This document shows, in pieces, positions 32,131 through 45,224 of a DNA stretch of 64,000 nucleotides. The stretch spans positions 736,856-800,855 of the forward strand of contig KL647305.1 in assembly GCA_000727475.1 (NCBI GenBank), written 5' to 3'. Position 1 is the stretch's first letter; the number at the start of each line of letters is the position of its first letter. The DNA comes from Sarcocystis neurona (taxonomy: Eukaryota; Apicomplexa; Conoidasida; Eucoccidiorida; Sarcocystidae). The notes beneath the pieces are model-generated. The model was not told the origin of the DNA and ran no database searches. It was given only the letters and a program-made list of their open reading frames with translations. The position numbers and the translations under genes were made by a program.

Positions 32131-33911
32131 CACGCGTGGCTGCCCTCGAGTTACCGGGAGAGACGAAAACCGAATTTTTCGTGTTTTGACAACGAGCCAG
32201 CTTTCAGCGGAAAACGCTTGAGTCTTTCTAATGGCAATGTTGTGCCAAATGAGCAGTGTCCGTCGCAACGTACCAGTTGTCGGATTCTCGTCGCTGGTGC
32301 TGCGCGGCACGGAAGAGCATATGCGAGTTCTTGCCAGTTGTATGAATAAGAGGTAACCCAGTCGTATCTGCCTCGTATCTGCACGTAGTGCATGATGGTG
32401 ACACGTGAATCTCTGAGGGCCAAGCAGGTATACACTTTATGGAAGACGTTGGAAGCGGGAAGTATGAGGAGGATGCATACACGCATGCGTGTCTACTGGA
32501 ATCCGGCAACAGGCAGACTACACAGAAAAAGCAGATCTTCCGTATTTGTGGACACGTGTTGACGAAGCAGCCGCGGCCGTGTGATATCCTGCACACTGAC
32601 GTGCCTGGAGTGTCATGCATCAGACAAGGAAAGTGTCGCGCACGCACGTAAGAACTTCCTCATCCGTACGTGTGTACACACGTGCCCTAATCTGAACATG
32701 ATATACCGGTTACACCACAACAGGGACGTGTGTGCAGACTGTTTGCTCTCCGGATCAACCATGAACATAGATGCCGATGCTGCGTGGGCTTACTAGCTAG
32801 AGACGTGACGCGTTGAGGTCGGTACATGTTATCTGTCCATTTATAGAAGTCTTTCTCATCGTGCGATAAAACCTTGCTCGTACGTAACACAGGGGTACAC
32901 GTAAGACGTACGAGTGCAGTTGTACGGTCTAAATCGCGGTGGAGCAGTCACAGAATATTCTCTCTTCACCAGAAACTGCCCCGCGATGGGCTCTTCTTCA
33001 CCAACAGTGTTTCGCGCTCGGCTTGGGCAAGTTTAACAAATGATTCTTGCGCTACAGTGACTAGAGGAACAGAGTTCGCTCACGTAAAGGCCACACGGGA
33101 GAGTCCAGCGAGGCCCGAAACGCTCTGTAGCAGGAGACAGAAAGTACTACGCCTCCTTCGTCGTCTTTTTTGTCTTCTTAAATCTTGAAGCTTTGTCAGG
33201 GTATGAACACTACACTTCTGTGCCTTCACTACAGCCAACGACCACCAGTGATATTCCGTGCGTCGTAATCGCCTGAATTTACCGCGGTAGTCACGCAAGG
33301 TTAGCACACGCGCGAGTTGTTCTGTGCTGCAGCACACGAGCGTGAAGAGGAGTTCATCGCTAGCAATCGCACGATCCCCGACAACGGCATCCCTTTTGGA
33401 GCCACTGCGATGTCCGTGGCCTGCTCAAAGCAGCAGCTTTTCTCCAAAAATATTTCAGAATAAATCACTAGACGCAAAGCGTTTCTCCCAAATACGCTCC
33501 GGTTCTGCCGTGCTCGCACGGCTTTCTCGGCCAAGTGCACTGCAGTTTTGCAGTTCTTTTCAATCTGGTAGCGTAGCGTATATGTACGAGCACCTGCTCA
33601 AACACGAACAGCGCGCCGTTAATGCTTAATCTGTACTCCCACAAAACACTGAATACGCAAGCATGTTCACGTGCATCCCCATCAGGGAGCGCTTTTGCAT
33701 AACGATGCACAGATAGACTTCGCCGCCCAGATGTTTTCCATGTTGGTCGTATCTGCAATCTTCCTCCGTAAGGAGGTGAGAAAGAGTTTTCCTTTCTAAG
33801 ATTTCCTCATTCTCCGTTGTCTCTTCGCTTTGCACGTCCACGTTGTTGCCTTCGACCTTCATATTTCGTCAAGGATCCACGGCTTCAATCCTCCCAAGAG
33901 CGCCCTTACCA

Positions 33912-34163
33912 ACTTCGTCCTTGCTCTTCTTTTCTTTTCCGTCCCCAGGACCGATCACCTTCTTCGCTTTCCCGGTCTCCTGTCTTCTGACTCATTAATT
34001 CTTCTCGTTCCTCCTCTTCCTCCTCGTCTGCGCAATAAACTTCGTCCTTGCTCTTCTTTTCTTTTCCGTCCCCAGGACCGATCACCTTCTTCGCTTTCCC
34101 GGTCTCCTGTCTTCTGACTCATTAATTCTTCTCGTTCCTCCTCTTCCTCCTCGTCTGCGCAAT
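33912..34163 (+). repeat. 127-bp tandem duplication, nearly perfect
   Basis: The block beginning ACTTCGTCCTTGCTCTTC and ending CGTCTGCGCAATAA is present twice, starting at about 33912 and 34039. It is CT-rich on the plus strand, so GA-rich in the downstream flank or 3'UTR of the minus-strand gene ending at 34316. The near identity implies a recent duplication or an assembly artefact. Confidence 0.95.
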
Positions 34164-34315
34164 AAGTTCGCTTCCTCTAGTCACGCCCTTCTTTCCTTGT
34201 CCGTTCTTAGTCTTTCCTTGTCACTGCCTATCGGTACCAAATTACCTTCCTTCACGTCCTCGTCGCAGTCTCTTCGCTCTCCTCAGCAGCGACGAGGTAC
34301 CCGTCTCCTTCAGTT

Positions 34316-34680
34316 TTATTCCTTACTCTCTTGTTCACTGCTCTCTTGTTTCGTGAGAGGGGCAACAGGAGAAGCGGCGTCCTCCTCTCTGTATGCAGCT
34401 TTCCGCCTGCTCTGATGCGTCAGCAGATCCTGCATCTGCAGCTGCGAGTTGGGATCTCTGAACGCCGCATCAGCGAATCGAACATGTCCCTGCTGTCCCC
34501 CTGGAAAGCCACTCGAGCGCCTCCTCTGTTCCCGTAAGTCAACGTCCGGTTTCAAAAGAAAGTTTGCTGCCACTACCTCCGGGTCCAGAGAAGTCCTGCT
34601 CTTGGGTGGCATCGCAGACATGCTCCCTAGAGAATATGTAGCGAATCGAGACAGCTCCGCCTGCGCGCGCATCACCTGCT
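34316..34680 (-). CDS. exon 3 of the 582-aa hypothetical protein
   Basis: The acceptor TTGTCTCTACTGTACAG restores the split Glu codon. Open for 120 codons to TAA at 34316. Rich in Arg, Gln, Ser and Glu, probably disordered. Confidence 0.82.
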
Positions 34681-37600
34681 CTGTACAGTAGAGACAAGAC
34701 CAGGACGTACGTCGCACTCAGAGCATGACCACTCATAAGTGAGACGAGACAGCACCAACCCAGAAGCAGCACGAGGGATTTGGCAACGAGAACAGACATA
34801 GACACGGAGGAACGCTGGCGAGTTCACGACCTCAGTGAGAGCACACATGCAAATGCGCTGAACCAAAGACTCAAGAATCCGGAAAAGTCACGCACACGGA
34901 CAGACCCATGCGGCGACAGCCACCTGTCCAACAAGAAGGGCCGATGATACGAGGCCGCGTACATAAGGTAGACCACAAGGTCACGTAGACGAAGGTACTT
35001 TTACGCAGGAAATAAGGCACGGGGAAAGCCCCGCAGATTAGGCAACTGCAACTATGCCTGAAAAGGTACGCGAATGTCAGTCTGCGACTACCTGCTGTCG
35101 AGTATGCTTTCGCACGAAAAAACCTTTGAAAGTTTGTCTCCGTTAAAAGTTTGTCTCTGCCAGCACATCCCTATCCTCCCCCAAGACCCACCTCTGTGCG
35201 TGTGTCAACCTTCTCTCCGATTATTGATATCAACATACGCGGATGCTTGTGAGCACAACAGGCGGTTACAAAGCGCCACCAGTTCCGAAATAAGAATACA
35301 CATTCGTCGCTGCGCACGCACATCAACTGTATACACGGTGTATGTGAGTGTCTACATATGTGTCGATGTGTGTATGCATGTCTACGAGTATCTGTACATG
35401 TGACAAGTACAGACACAGGCATGTGTACGACGTTTATTGGGAGACGGAGAAATGTGCACGTGCGGGAGGTGCGCCGTCCCCCCCTTTTCATCCCTCCCTG
35501 CAGCTGCGTGTGCATCCTGCCCTCTACGAAGTACACGAACGACGCGAAGAAGACGACTGAGCGGAACAGTACTCAAATAGGGCAGGACGATATAAACTGG
35601 CGCAGCAGGCACCGTGTGCGCGTGCACGGACGCACTCACGCCCAAAATAACCTGACCAAGAAAACACTACGTAGCAGGATTCGTACGTGGCCACACAGAA
35701 GAATCGAGAACGACTTTGTCCCGACCAGCTTGCTTATAGCTATAGAACGCCATTATCAGCCTACAACACGAACACGACCTCTAGCAGAAACAAATACGCA
35801 CACGCGCAACTTCCAGTAGCTACTGTGGAAGCGTGATGCATCCCACGGAGTGGTGTACACCCTGTAGAATACAGAGGCTCCTTCGGATCCCGTGATGCTG
35901 TGTACACCATTTGAAAAAGACATGCTTTCTGCTGGGAAGCTTTCGTACCTCTCTTCTCAATGAGAAAACGACAGGACATCCATACGCGGCCATACACAAA
36001 CGTCACCCCAGGTCGTGATAGACGCGTATACCAACGCACACATATACCTGTCCACCCGCACAGGATACGGCGTACGAAAAGAATGAAATTACTGGGACCG
36101 GCGCAGTGTTCAAGTCATTTTCGACAAGCGTGCGCAACTGGCAAAGAAGGTCTGCCGCGTTTGTGGCGTGCGTCGTCGTGTACAGCTTGCACTGCAAGCG
36201 AGTGCGCGCCCGTCCACCTGCGGACAGCTCTTTCTCGTGTCTACCAGCTGCACGACGCAGAATGTGCGTCGACACACAAACGAAGATGGTCAGCCCGCGT
36301 GCAAACTCGCGTGTGGAGTACGCATGCCTGCAGGGGTGTACAGAGGGGAACAGAACAGACGTAGCGCCACGCAGTCTCCTAACATTCGTCTGGCACTGTA
36401 CATCCGTACGTATATTTTCACTGCATATTCAAAGACTGACACACCCCACCATAAAATATACATAGATACACATACATAGACAACTTGTATCTGCACAACT
36501 TTTCGTATTTTCCCACGTAACGCATATATGTGTGCACTACCAATTGTGCGGAAGTGTGTATGTATGTCCGGCCACACATTAGTTCATATGTGGACCCGTA
36601 CGTATGTGTAGGATATACATATACATATATGTATATATATATATATATGTGCGCCTCTCCCTAATTGCTCAGGGTCCTCACGTACCTCTGTCGCCTTCAG
36701 ACTTCCTGCGAATTCTGTCCACTAAGTCAGCAAAATGCATGACTCTGTCCTGCGAGTCTTTTCCCGCGCTAGCGTCAAAGACCTTCCTGGCTGCTTCTTT
36801 CCACTTGTTCTGCGTTCTCACGTGTGTCTGCGACGCCAGTTCTCGTGCCCGCTGCTTCCACGCCTCCTCGCGATACTGCTCTGTGCCTGGAATGTATCCA
36901 CCTAAAAATAAGCGGACACACACGCAGCACATTATACATATATGCGCACGCGCGTAGGAAGCAAAATTACGTACGTGTACGAAATTACATATATATATAT
37001 ATACGTGTGTCAGCTATATACTACAGATAAGACGCAGTATCTCCCCTAGTGTTACGCCTCGATGCCAACACTTTAGCCACCTGTCCAGCGCAGATACATA
37101 GAGACACAGGCCTCGGCACATTTGTGATATATGTGTGTGTGTACATGTGTACGTGGGTATGAAGTACGTGTTAGCAAACACCTATGGAAGCACGTCCACG
37201 GATTGTTGCGCTGGTCCACATAACCCCAGGATATATACAAACTTGAGTGTACACATGTAATTTCTTGGAGTGACGTGCCGTTTTTCCGTAGTCGGCCTCT
37301 GGTGCGCCGTCACATACACAGGAGCGTCCCGCACGGACGGAGCGCGAAAGTGAAAAAACGCATGTATGCAGTGAAACACACGCAACGATGTATACGTAAT
37401 GTAAATTCACACTCATATGTGCTGGTCCGCCTGGCGTCTCTCCGCTTATACATACTTTACCTCACTCCCAACGTGTGACCAGTCAAAGAGAAACTTCAAC
37501 CGAGCGGTGTGTACATATTCGTGTCGCTCAATGCCCTGTTTATCCGCACCACAAACGTATACCCCATCAGGACGACGCAAATCCCACCGCTTGCACACAC

Positions 37601-39081
37601 GTGCGAACACTTGCGCATATGCGCATACACATACCCAGAGAGAGAGCACAGAATCGATATACACGTATATATACATACGTGTACCTAGTAAAATACACAA
37701 AGACAGTCACGCGGACAGACTATACATACATAAATATACATATGTATCCCTACGCTTGTGCATCTACAGATACACATAAATACGTGTACATATATGTATA
37801 CATATACCTGCGTGTGGGCACTACGTATGGTTGTGTTTATGCGAACGCATCCGCGTATGGTGTATGTCGCTGTCTCCATGTGTCAGCTCTCTAGATGAAT
37901 TCTGGCGACTAACCGGCTTCCTTTATCATGTCATTTCTTTGTTTTGCAGCCTCCCGCAGACATCCAGCAAGGCCTCCTTTGTCTTTAAAGGTGAGCATGC
38001 GGGTGCTGCGTCTCACAATGGGGTCGTGTTTGACAATATCAGGAAGTTCCTCGGCTACGTCTTGGCCCTCTTCATCTTCTTCGTCGGCTGTGTGTTCTTC
38101 GTCTATTTTCTCGGGCAGACGCGTTCCCCGCAAACCCATCACCTTCCTTGATCCGTCCCTACTCAACTGGCTTGCTATGCTTCCTGGTGTTACTGTGTCT
38201 CTCCTGTCTTCTGTCCGCTCTGCCAGTATGCCTCCCCCCACTGTAGACGCAGAAGACATTCTGTCGAAGCTTCCTGAAGACCTAATCTGCATCAGAGCGT
38301 GATCTAAGCAAGGGGAGGTAGCCAGCGACTCTAACGCGGAACGCAGCCGATCCACCTCTTGAACTGACGTGGTTTCATCCTTCTCCTGCTCCTTCTCTTC
38401 TGTTTGGGTCTTCTCAGCACTCTTTCTTCGCAGCTGCTCCTGATTTTTGCCATCAGCAGCAGCAGCAGCGGTCCCGCTCTTTGTTCGTCTCTCAGTAACT
38501 CCTGTTGCCTGTCCGGAGCTACTGCTATCCACGTCCGTTTCCCCATCTGCTTCTGAGCGATTTGCTGCGGTGAGCCTTGCAGCCGCGCCTGCCTCTGCTC
38601 TCAGACTACGTCCGTTATCAGCGGCCCTCTCTGAGTCCTCTGCTGTTGCGGCCACACCTCCTGCACCGAAGCTACCGGCCGTCGCCGACTGTTGCGCTCC
38701 ACCACTTTTTACACCAACACTATCTGTAGCATCGCCAGCGGAAGACGCACTGTGCGTCTTCTCTCCAGATTCTTTCGTATCACCAAGTTGTCCAGACAAC
38801 TCCAGTTTTTCTGAAGTGTCTACTGCTTTCTCGCCGGTATACTCGGTAACAGCAGGGGCAACCGTAGCGCGCCGTCGGGTTGCTGCACCTGCAGGTGCAG
38901 CTCCGTTCGCATCTGCTTCATCTGTTACTCCGGCTGCAGCGGCATTGGATTCTGAACCTCCTGCATCGTCACTCTCCTCTTCCTTCCACGGCACCCAGCA
39001 CTGCTGCTGTTCATCAAAGCACCACCACTGATCAGCAAGTGAATCGTAATAATATTGGACTTCCTCTTCGTTTTGCTTCAT
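34316..39081 (-). CDS. hypothetical 582-aa disordered protein, three exons
   Basis: Exons 39081-37914, 36901-36686 and 34680-34316 join in phase (1168+216+365 = 1749 nt). Junctions are G|GTTAGT to TTATTTTTAG and G|GTACGT to CTCTACTGTACAG. The N-terminus carries YYYDSLADQWWCFDEQQQCW, an aromatic/acidic motif faintly like OCRE octamer repeats. A long acidic, Ala/Ser/Thr-rich disordered stretch follows (about residues 30-300). Exon 2 and the start of exon 3 are charged and helical (AWKQRARELAS, NKWKEAARKVFDA, LVDRIRRKSEG). The C-terminus is polar and ends ESSEQESKE. No known domain is secure. If the OCRE resemblance is real, an RNA-processing role would be plausible; that is speculation. The ATG is the first in frame; a three-codon uORF overlaps it. 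Confidence 0.82.
36686..36901 (-). CDS. exon 2 of the 582-aa hypothetical protein
   Basis: Flanked by acceptor GCTTATTTTTAG and donor GTACGT. It encodes YIPGTEQYREEAWKQRAREL and further charged helix. Phase fits both neighbours. Confidence 0.85.
37914..39081 (-). CDS. exon 1 of the 582-aa hypothetical protein
   Basis: 389 codons plus one base, the longest exon of the window. The plus strand is also open over much of it because of GCN/TCN-rich composition; that frame is a shadow. The exon ends RSTRMLTFKDKGG...DMIKEAG with donor GTTAGT. Confidence 0.85.
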
Positions 39082-40316
39082 TTCTTCATTCTAGGCTACA
39101 GTGGGTTGGAATCTGCGTCACAGGAACGCCTCTGGCTTCTCTAAAATGAAGAAATGTTGTATTGGAGAGTCAGGACGCTGCCACGGCATTAGCAGACAAA
39201 CAGTGTACCATAAACCGTGTTACAGCACGCTGTTTTCTACGTTTCGCAGGTGTGACGACGGAGGCAGCACCGGAACGTCCGGGAGATCCTACACTGGTTG
39301 AAACAACGCTTAATGCGAAGAAATACTTTTCGTTGTCACCAGGTGCCGCAGGAACGACAGGGACGGCCAGAGCGGAGTATCAGGCCACATCCCGTGCTGT
39401 AGACCGACAAGAGGACAGTGAGCTTCACGCGACGGCGCGAAACAGAAGACGACGCTGACGCGATTCATTCCTCAGTTGACATCCCTGCCAACTGACTTGC
39501 TGACACGGTCAACAGTTAGCACCACGAGACCGAGGGTCTCTTACAAGGTGTACATGCGGACGGGGAAAGGCGAAGAACGAAATAGCTGAATATGTAGTCC
39601 AGGGGTGCACTTTACCACCTCAGATCTATTGATAGGTATGACTACGTAGTCGAAGATGCGAAACCGAAGTCGCTCACGGACATAGACACCCACGAATGCC
39701 TGAAAAGTCGACGGCTTGTTGAGCTGCAAGCAGGCCTTGACGCGCTGGTGAAAAATTTTCATCGCGCGTGCGGGATTCAAATACAAATGCAAGAAATATA
39801 CGCCTGTATGGACAGGTGGAACTCCACAGGAAAATTTCTGCTGCGCAAGCACATTGAGACGAGAATAACGGGCATAACGAGGACAAAAAGTCCCCGCAGC
39901 GCAAAAAATCAACGTAGGAAAGTGAACCACAGATCGGGATCTTTAACGTAAATGCATTCAGCATTCTACTGTTACTTTGGAGCTGCGAAACGGATCGGAG
40001 CGTCCGAGTTCGACGTACTTTACCTTCAGTTCGACAGCACAGCAGCACGACCGTGTCCCAGCAGGTACCAGCAACAGCAGTTGTGACGCGGACGTAGTTC
40101 TCCCATGAAATCGGTGTTACAACAGCATGCAGCGATACGCAGAATACTTCCCCAGTGATGGTATCTCTTTCCTACAGACAGAACTGTGACTACAGAGTTT
40201 GGCAACGTGAATGAAATATCATGCACCCTTGCGAAGGCGTCCCTGCCGCACGACGAGGAGGGCGGGTCCGCTGTTGAACGTCGCAGCTGCGTTATATCTG
40301 CCGTATTGCACTGACA

Positions 40317-40360
40317 AAGTAAAAGCCAACCGTGAGTCAAGTAAAAGCCAACCGTGAGTC
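40317..40360 (+). repeat. 22-bp tandem duplication
   Basis: AAGTAAAAGCCAACCGTGAG plus TC occurs twice in immediate succession, at 40317 and 40339, without mismatch. Confidence 0.95.
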
Positions 40361-43300
40361 TAAGTGGTTTTCTCTTCCGCACATAAATGTTGCGACGGGG
40401 CCCCAGAGTCTTTATGCTGGTCTCGTGGGGTCGTCAGATTAGAGCGACGACGGCAAAACTCTTGGTGACCCTGAGATAAGCACGCCCGCCAGCGTAGTAT
40501 ACAAGTTTACCACTTGATTAATAAGCGAAGCGCATCCACAGAACTGTATTCCTGAGCGTGCCATTTTACGTGTATGCAGCACAGCGGAGCTGAAGCTGTT
40601 CCGAAAATTCCCTGAGAAATGCTTCTGCACAAATTGTACCCGTACATTTTGCAGAAACATTTTTTGGTTCAGCACCGACGACGCCTGGGTGTGCGGGGCG
40701 TCCTTTGAAACATTAGACGTAGGGGGACGCCAGGCTAACAATCACTGGTATTTGAAAAAATGGTTAATCAACCTGTCTACTAAGATGCCCCTTCAAGCAC
40801 GAATCCTGCGCCAAGCGACACAAACATCGAAAGGTTGCATCGGAACCCCACGAAGGCAGCCCGGCGTAGACACAGTTTATTTGTACTCAACATGGTGCAA
40901 GAGGGCGCGCTGTATGGGCAAACTTCCGCAGAGCAAGCCCTGTCTGGGCACTATTCGTCGACGTTCACATCTACGGATAATATGGCGCAATTCTATTTCG
41001 TGTCGTCAAAGGCTTGTTTCTTCCGAATTACATTAAGCCACTCGTGTTGAGTCGCACCTTCCATCGTTACACAACATTTTGTATGGAAATGGGCGCGCTC
41101 AGCAACTTCGAACTCGCTACGTGTACCCCCGTATGGAATTTGTGGGTGAAATCCTTATACCCGGGACACAGTGGTACGGCAGATAATTAATGTATGGGGA
41201 GTAGCCACTCAACAGGCAAACGCGGCCCACAGAAGGGGCGGAAAACTCTCGTTGATTCGGACGGAAAGAGCGAATAAAACGACGGGAATACAAAGACTGG
41301 CGCGTGCCACTGGGGTGCTGTCGCATGAAAGAGCAGGGGACACTTTTCCAAGGCCTAAAAAATCCCGACAAACTCAAAGAGAAGAGAGAAAAGCACTGAA
41401 TGAGTCAGCTCCAAGAGAGGTTGAGTGGTGAGAGAAGGTACTTGTCCTTGTAGAAGGACAACGAGAAAGGAGGCCACCCAGGGTGTAGTTTATAAGAAAA
41501 ATCAAGCATCAGCAAGGGAATCTGCTTCTCTGTGCATTTGTGCAAAAGCTGGCACCGGGAGCACCTCGAGATAAACAAGTTAGTGCATAGTATTCTGGCG
41601 CGTTGTTGACCCGCAAAGAAGACGCAGAGCACGTTACGTATAGACTACTTGTGCAAATGCACATAAATTCTGTGTTGAACCGCCTTATGCTTGATGCGCA
41701 AACTGGGCTCAGATACATACGCTTGCACTCTCGAAAATGGCTCAGGTTTTCAAGCTTCCACACAAGGTGACGATCCCAACCCCAGCCAGCTGGTTTTTCG
41801 TGCTTCTCTAAACGGTTCATAAGTGCGGCAGACCGGACGATGAACGCCGCTGCTAGTTTTCCCTGCTGCTTCTTTGCGTATACACTACCACCTACATACG
41901 TACATCGATGAGGTTAGGTTACTACCTAACCACATGGGGGGATGAAGGAACGACCGTCTGCGCGTGCGCGGACTCGCGTATGAAATTGACCTTAGGATAA
42001 ACGGGGGCCACATCGTACAATCAACGTAACAGAGGCGAGATGCCCACCTACGTTACTATATGGGACGGGAATAGAGCGAAATCAGCATAGACAGTACACT
42101 GCAACTTCATGGACGCTGACTGGAAGCCGGCTTTTAGCTTGAGTAGGCGTTAAGCCTGGCTTTAGTTGAGATTAATTGGACACAGAGACGAGGATTGTAT
42201 GCACGCTTCAACCGTGGAAAGTAAGTGCTGATGCACCTACTATCGGAATGGCGATTGATTACCCGCCGTTGCTACGGAGCAAGCTGCCATCGGTACGATG
42301 AAGTTCACATCAAACCTGCAGCTGCGGCAGGGGGGCATGATGAGGAAGGGTAGCACGGCACGAGGGGACGTTTCGCTACTGATTCATGCTTGACGGAACC
42401 ATGAAGTGGTGTACGGTTTAGCGTGTCGATGAGCATGTGTTGTGAATATTGCAGACGAGTGTTTCCTTGCATTTGAGGTGTTCATGCAACTTTGAAGCAC
42501 GTATACGCTTCGACGTCCGCACTTTCCCCGTCAGTGTTTACATTTTTGAGGGAAATTCTGCATAGCAAGTTCACGTTGCCTGCGCTGTCGTGTTTCAAAT
42601 GTACGGTTGTTAGCAGGTTGAAAAACTACTGCCAACGTCCCTCCTGCTGCACTGGACTTAAGAGCCTCAGCGGAAACTGCGTTGTGAGTCCTTCACGCCC
42701 GCCTCCTTGTCGGCCACGGTGTATCGCCGTCGCTCCCCTGCAGACCGTAGAATCCGTTGTCATCAGTTGCCTATCTCCAGAGGTGCCTTTCGCGTAAAGG
42801 ATTACCAGAATAACACTCCGCAACAACGTGCGTCAACACTGGAAGTTTCTGCACACAGATTTATTTATTCGTCTACGTGACTACGCATTTGTCGCCTTTA
42901 ACTCGTGGCCACGGCTTGAGACCTCCAACCAGACAAGGGCGAGACCTCCTATACTCTCTTATGTCCTCTACGCTTACGTGTGGCCTTGACAAAGACTATC
43001 TTGGACGGGCGGGTGTGTGGCCAGAGACGCAGTTCGCAGGCTATACAAACACTCTCTCTAATATGTAATCCGGAGTCCCTGTCCCTGAAACTGAGTGTAA
43101 AGTTCTCGGCGCTCGCTCCCAGCAACCCGGAACTTTCTCCTTGCAAATATTGAGGATCTGTTCCTTGCTAAAGAATGAGAGAAGCCCCACGCAGTCACCG
43201 TGTGACAGACTAGCGAACTCAACCCTTCGTGGCTTCCCTTCACGCGGCAAAAAACTTTTACAGTTTGTGTGTTACTCTGTCTTACTGTGCGTCTTAGTGG

Positions 43301-44713
43301 TGGGCATCTCCGTCGTGTTCTCCATCTTGGCGTAGTCTACTCGCCTGCCTGTCCTCATACCGTATGTGAAGTTTTCTACGTGCTCTCCATCTAGGTGAAG
43401 TACTGTTTCCTCTGTGTATTATGTTTGTCCACGTATTTGTCTCTATGTAGACGCGCACATGCGTTTACCTGACCTGACTTCGCGCTGTAAACTCACAGGA
43501 CTCCGGTGAGCACGCTGAGACACGTGAGTGCCACAGTCCGTCTTTCTCGACAGTTGAGGCAGATCTATTACGTCTGCGCCGACACAGTACCTGCTGGCCT
43601 GGAGCTGCGCTCGAGATATGTCTTGTCAAACGGTATTCTTCCTAGAAGTCTATCCTTGACATTCTCCTACAGCATCAATTACAATGAGGTTGATATCTGA
43701 ACTGATACGGTATCATCGTACTCAGTTCTGCATCTCAAGGTAGCAGTGAACTTGAGACTGCGCGCCCTGTGTCGGGTAGGCGTCGTGCGCGGTAAAGGTG
43801 TAACCACGAGCAATATTATTCCCTGTGCCTTCAGGCGCAACGCAGCTCACGCTGTTTTATGTAGTGCCCGTGTGGACGGCAGTAAAATCCCGCCGTACGT
43901 CTATCTATGCATATGTGGTGTCTGTTAAACTGTATCCGCGTGTAGGGGAGTGTTTGGCACGCGGTATGTAATGTATGCTTGTAGAACTTCACTGGCGTGT
44001 GACTAACTCTCTGACCTTAAGATTTCCATTTGTTCCTGTGTGCACCACGGGGGAACCAGCAGGGACCTGCCTCAACAAACTGCTCACATCTTCTGGCGCA
44101 CAAGACGAGTAAATATCCATGGGTTGATCTCTGTACCCCGATCTGTAGCGGATGCCTGCGAGGATGAACTGGAAGGAAGACACACCTGCAGAATTGTGTG
44201 GTTTGCCGGCGAGCATTACATACGAAAGCCCCAGCGGCAGCTTGGGGCGCACCAACGTGCTGGCCGTCCGACTAGGTCACACATTTACCATGCATATCTC
44301 ACTGAGTATGTGGCCCGCAAAGGGATCTCGAGGTATTCAACATTTGCATATGTGTACGGGGCAACGTTTCACTGGGACCACCTTGTCCCCTACCGGGGGC
44401 TCAAGAGTCCCTGTCGCTCCGGCGTAGAAGTTTGGAGTACATGCATGGGTCGGCGGCAGCAAGGAGCGCTGGTTACGCACAGCTGGACTCTCAGAAGGAG
44501 CTAAAAACTGCTATGTCTGCGGGTCCTCTAACGTCTCTCATATAATTTTTAGAAGTCAAACTAGGAACCCGCAACCTCGCCCTCGTTAGGCGAAACGGAC
44601 ACTTCAAGACTGCAGGTGGTGCCGCTGCTTGGCGGTCAAGAGCGAACAGAACACGTTGAAATACAGCAGCGGCTCCATGCGCCACCAGCTGGGGCAGTAG
44701 TAGCATGTGCTGC

Positions 44714-44721
44714 CGCATGCG
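44714..44721. promoter_or_regulatory. CGCATGCG palindrome upstream of eIF5A
   Basis: CGCATGCG matches the YGCATGCR motif reported upstream of Toxoplasma ribosomal-protein genes and the GCATGC core bound by some ApiAP2 factors. It lies about 500 bp before the eIF5A ATG, a plausible promoter position for a translation gene. One 8-mer is weak evidence. Confidence 0.2.
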
Positions 44722-45127
44722 CAGTGGGAGGACAGCAGCAGCAGCAGGAGCTTCAGCGCAAACTGCAGCAGGAACGGTGTTGGCAGCAGCGGGCGGCAAG
44801 AGAGCGGCGGCACGAGTGACACGTTTCAGCACTTTCGTGCCAAGGCAGAGCGGCAGCAACACCGTCGTGGTCGTCGGGCAGCAGCAACGGCAACTGCTGT
44901 AGCAGTGCTGGCAGCAAAGCACCAGCGTTTGTACCCACGCTGTGTGACCCCCCTTCCACTTCCTCCTCCGCGAGCTACCCTTCCACCGCGGTACTGCGGT
45001 GTTACCTTCCTTTTTGGGCGTTCCCCACAGTTGACCAGGAATACCGGGGTCGTTTCTGTACTGAAGGTATCGCTAGAGTGCAGTGGGTTGCTGTCTGTAT
45101 CGCTGGCTGGCCGCGACAGGGCATCTG

Positions 45128-45200
45128 TATTTTCTTCTCGCTTTTCTCTCCGCTTTTCTTTCCTCTCCTGCTGTCCTCCTTTCTTCCTCGCGCCTGCGTC
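45128..45200 (+). promoter_or_regulatory. pyrimidine-rich 5' leader of eIF5A
   Basis: About 70 bases of nearly pure T/C (runs such as CTTTTCTCTCCGCTTTTCTT) end 25 bases before the start codon. Either this is a pyrimidine-rich 5'UTR or it is the 3' end of a 5'UTR intron, with TGACCCAG at about 45206-45213 as the acceptor. Confidence 0.5.
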
Positions 45201-45224
45201 CTGCATGACCCAGCTGGCATCAAG

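Larger units (their letters stand above)
28100..34315. other. intergenic stretch without a convincing gene
   Basis: This 6.2-kb block is nearly free of microsatellites. Scattered ORFs (the longest 28550-29053 plus, 167 codons; 30860-31167 plus, 102 codons from an ATG) show no recognisable domain, no clear splice partners and opposing open frames on the other strand, so I do not call them genes. Two duplications are listed separately. It presumably contains the CAP-Gly promoter region and the 3' flank of the 34316-39081 gene. Confidence 0.55.
39082..45120. other. 6-kb stretch without a supported gene
   Basis: There are no microsatellites and only short ORFs with competing frames on both strands. 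The best are 44040-44504 plus (about 150 codons, no ATG start) and 43989-44255 minus (88 codons ending in a stop), which overlap and so cannot both be real. A GC-rich CAG/CTG-rich patch at 44690-44900 precedes eIF5A. I see no domain. Confidence 0.5.

Noticed and set aside
38447..39031. 194-codon plus-strand frame rich in Ala/Ser/Pro
   Set aside because: Antisense shadow of exon 1 of the 582-aa gene, whose three exons join in phase on the minus strand.
39162..39458. Plus-strand frame of 99 codons divergent from the 582-aa gene
   Set aside because: Begins with TTG, not ATG; a possible acceptor (GTTTCGCAG) exists, but no upstream or downstream exon partner is visible and nothing in it is recognised.
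44040..44504. Plus-strand 154-codon frame and overlapping minus frame 43989-44255
   Set aside because: Both read like balanced proteins but are mutually exclusive, lack ATG starts and have no known domain, showing how easily chance frames arise here.
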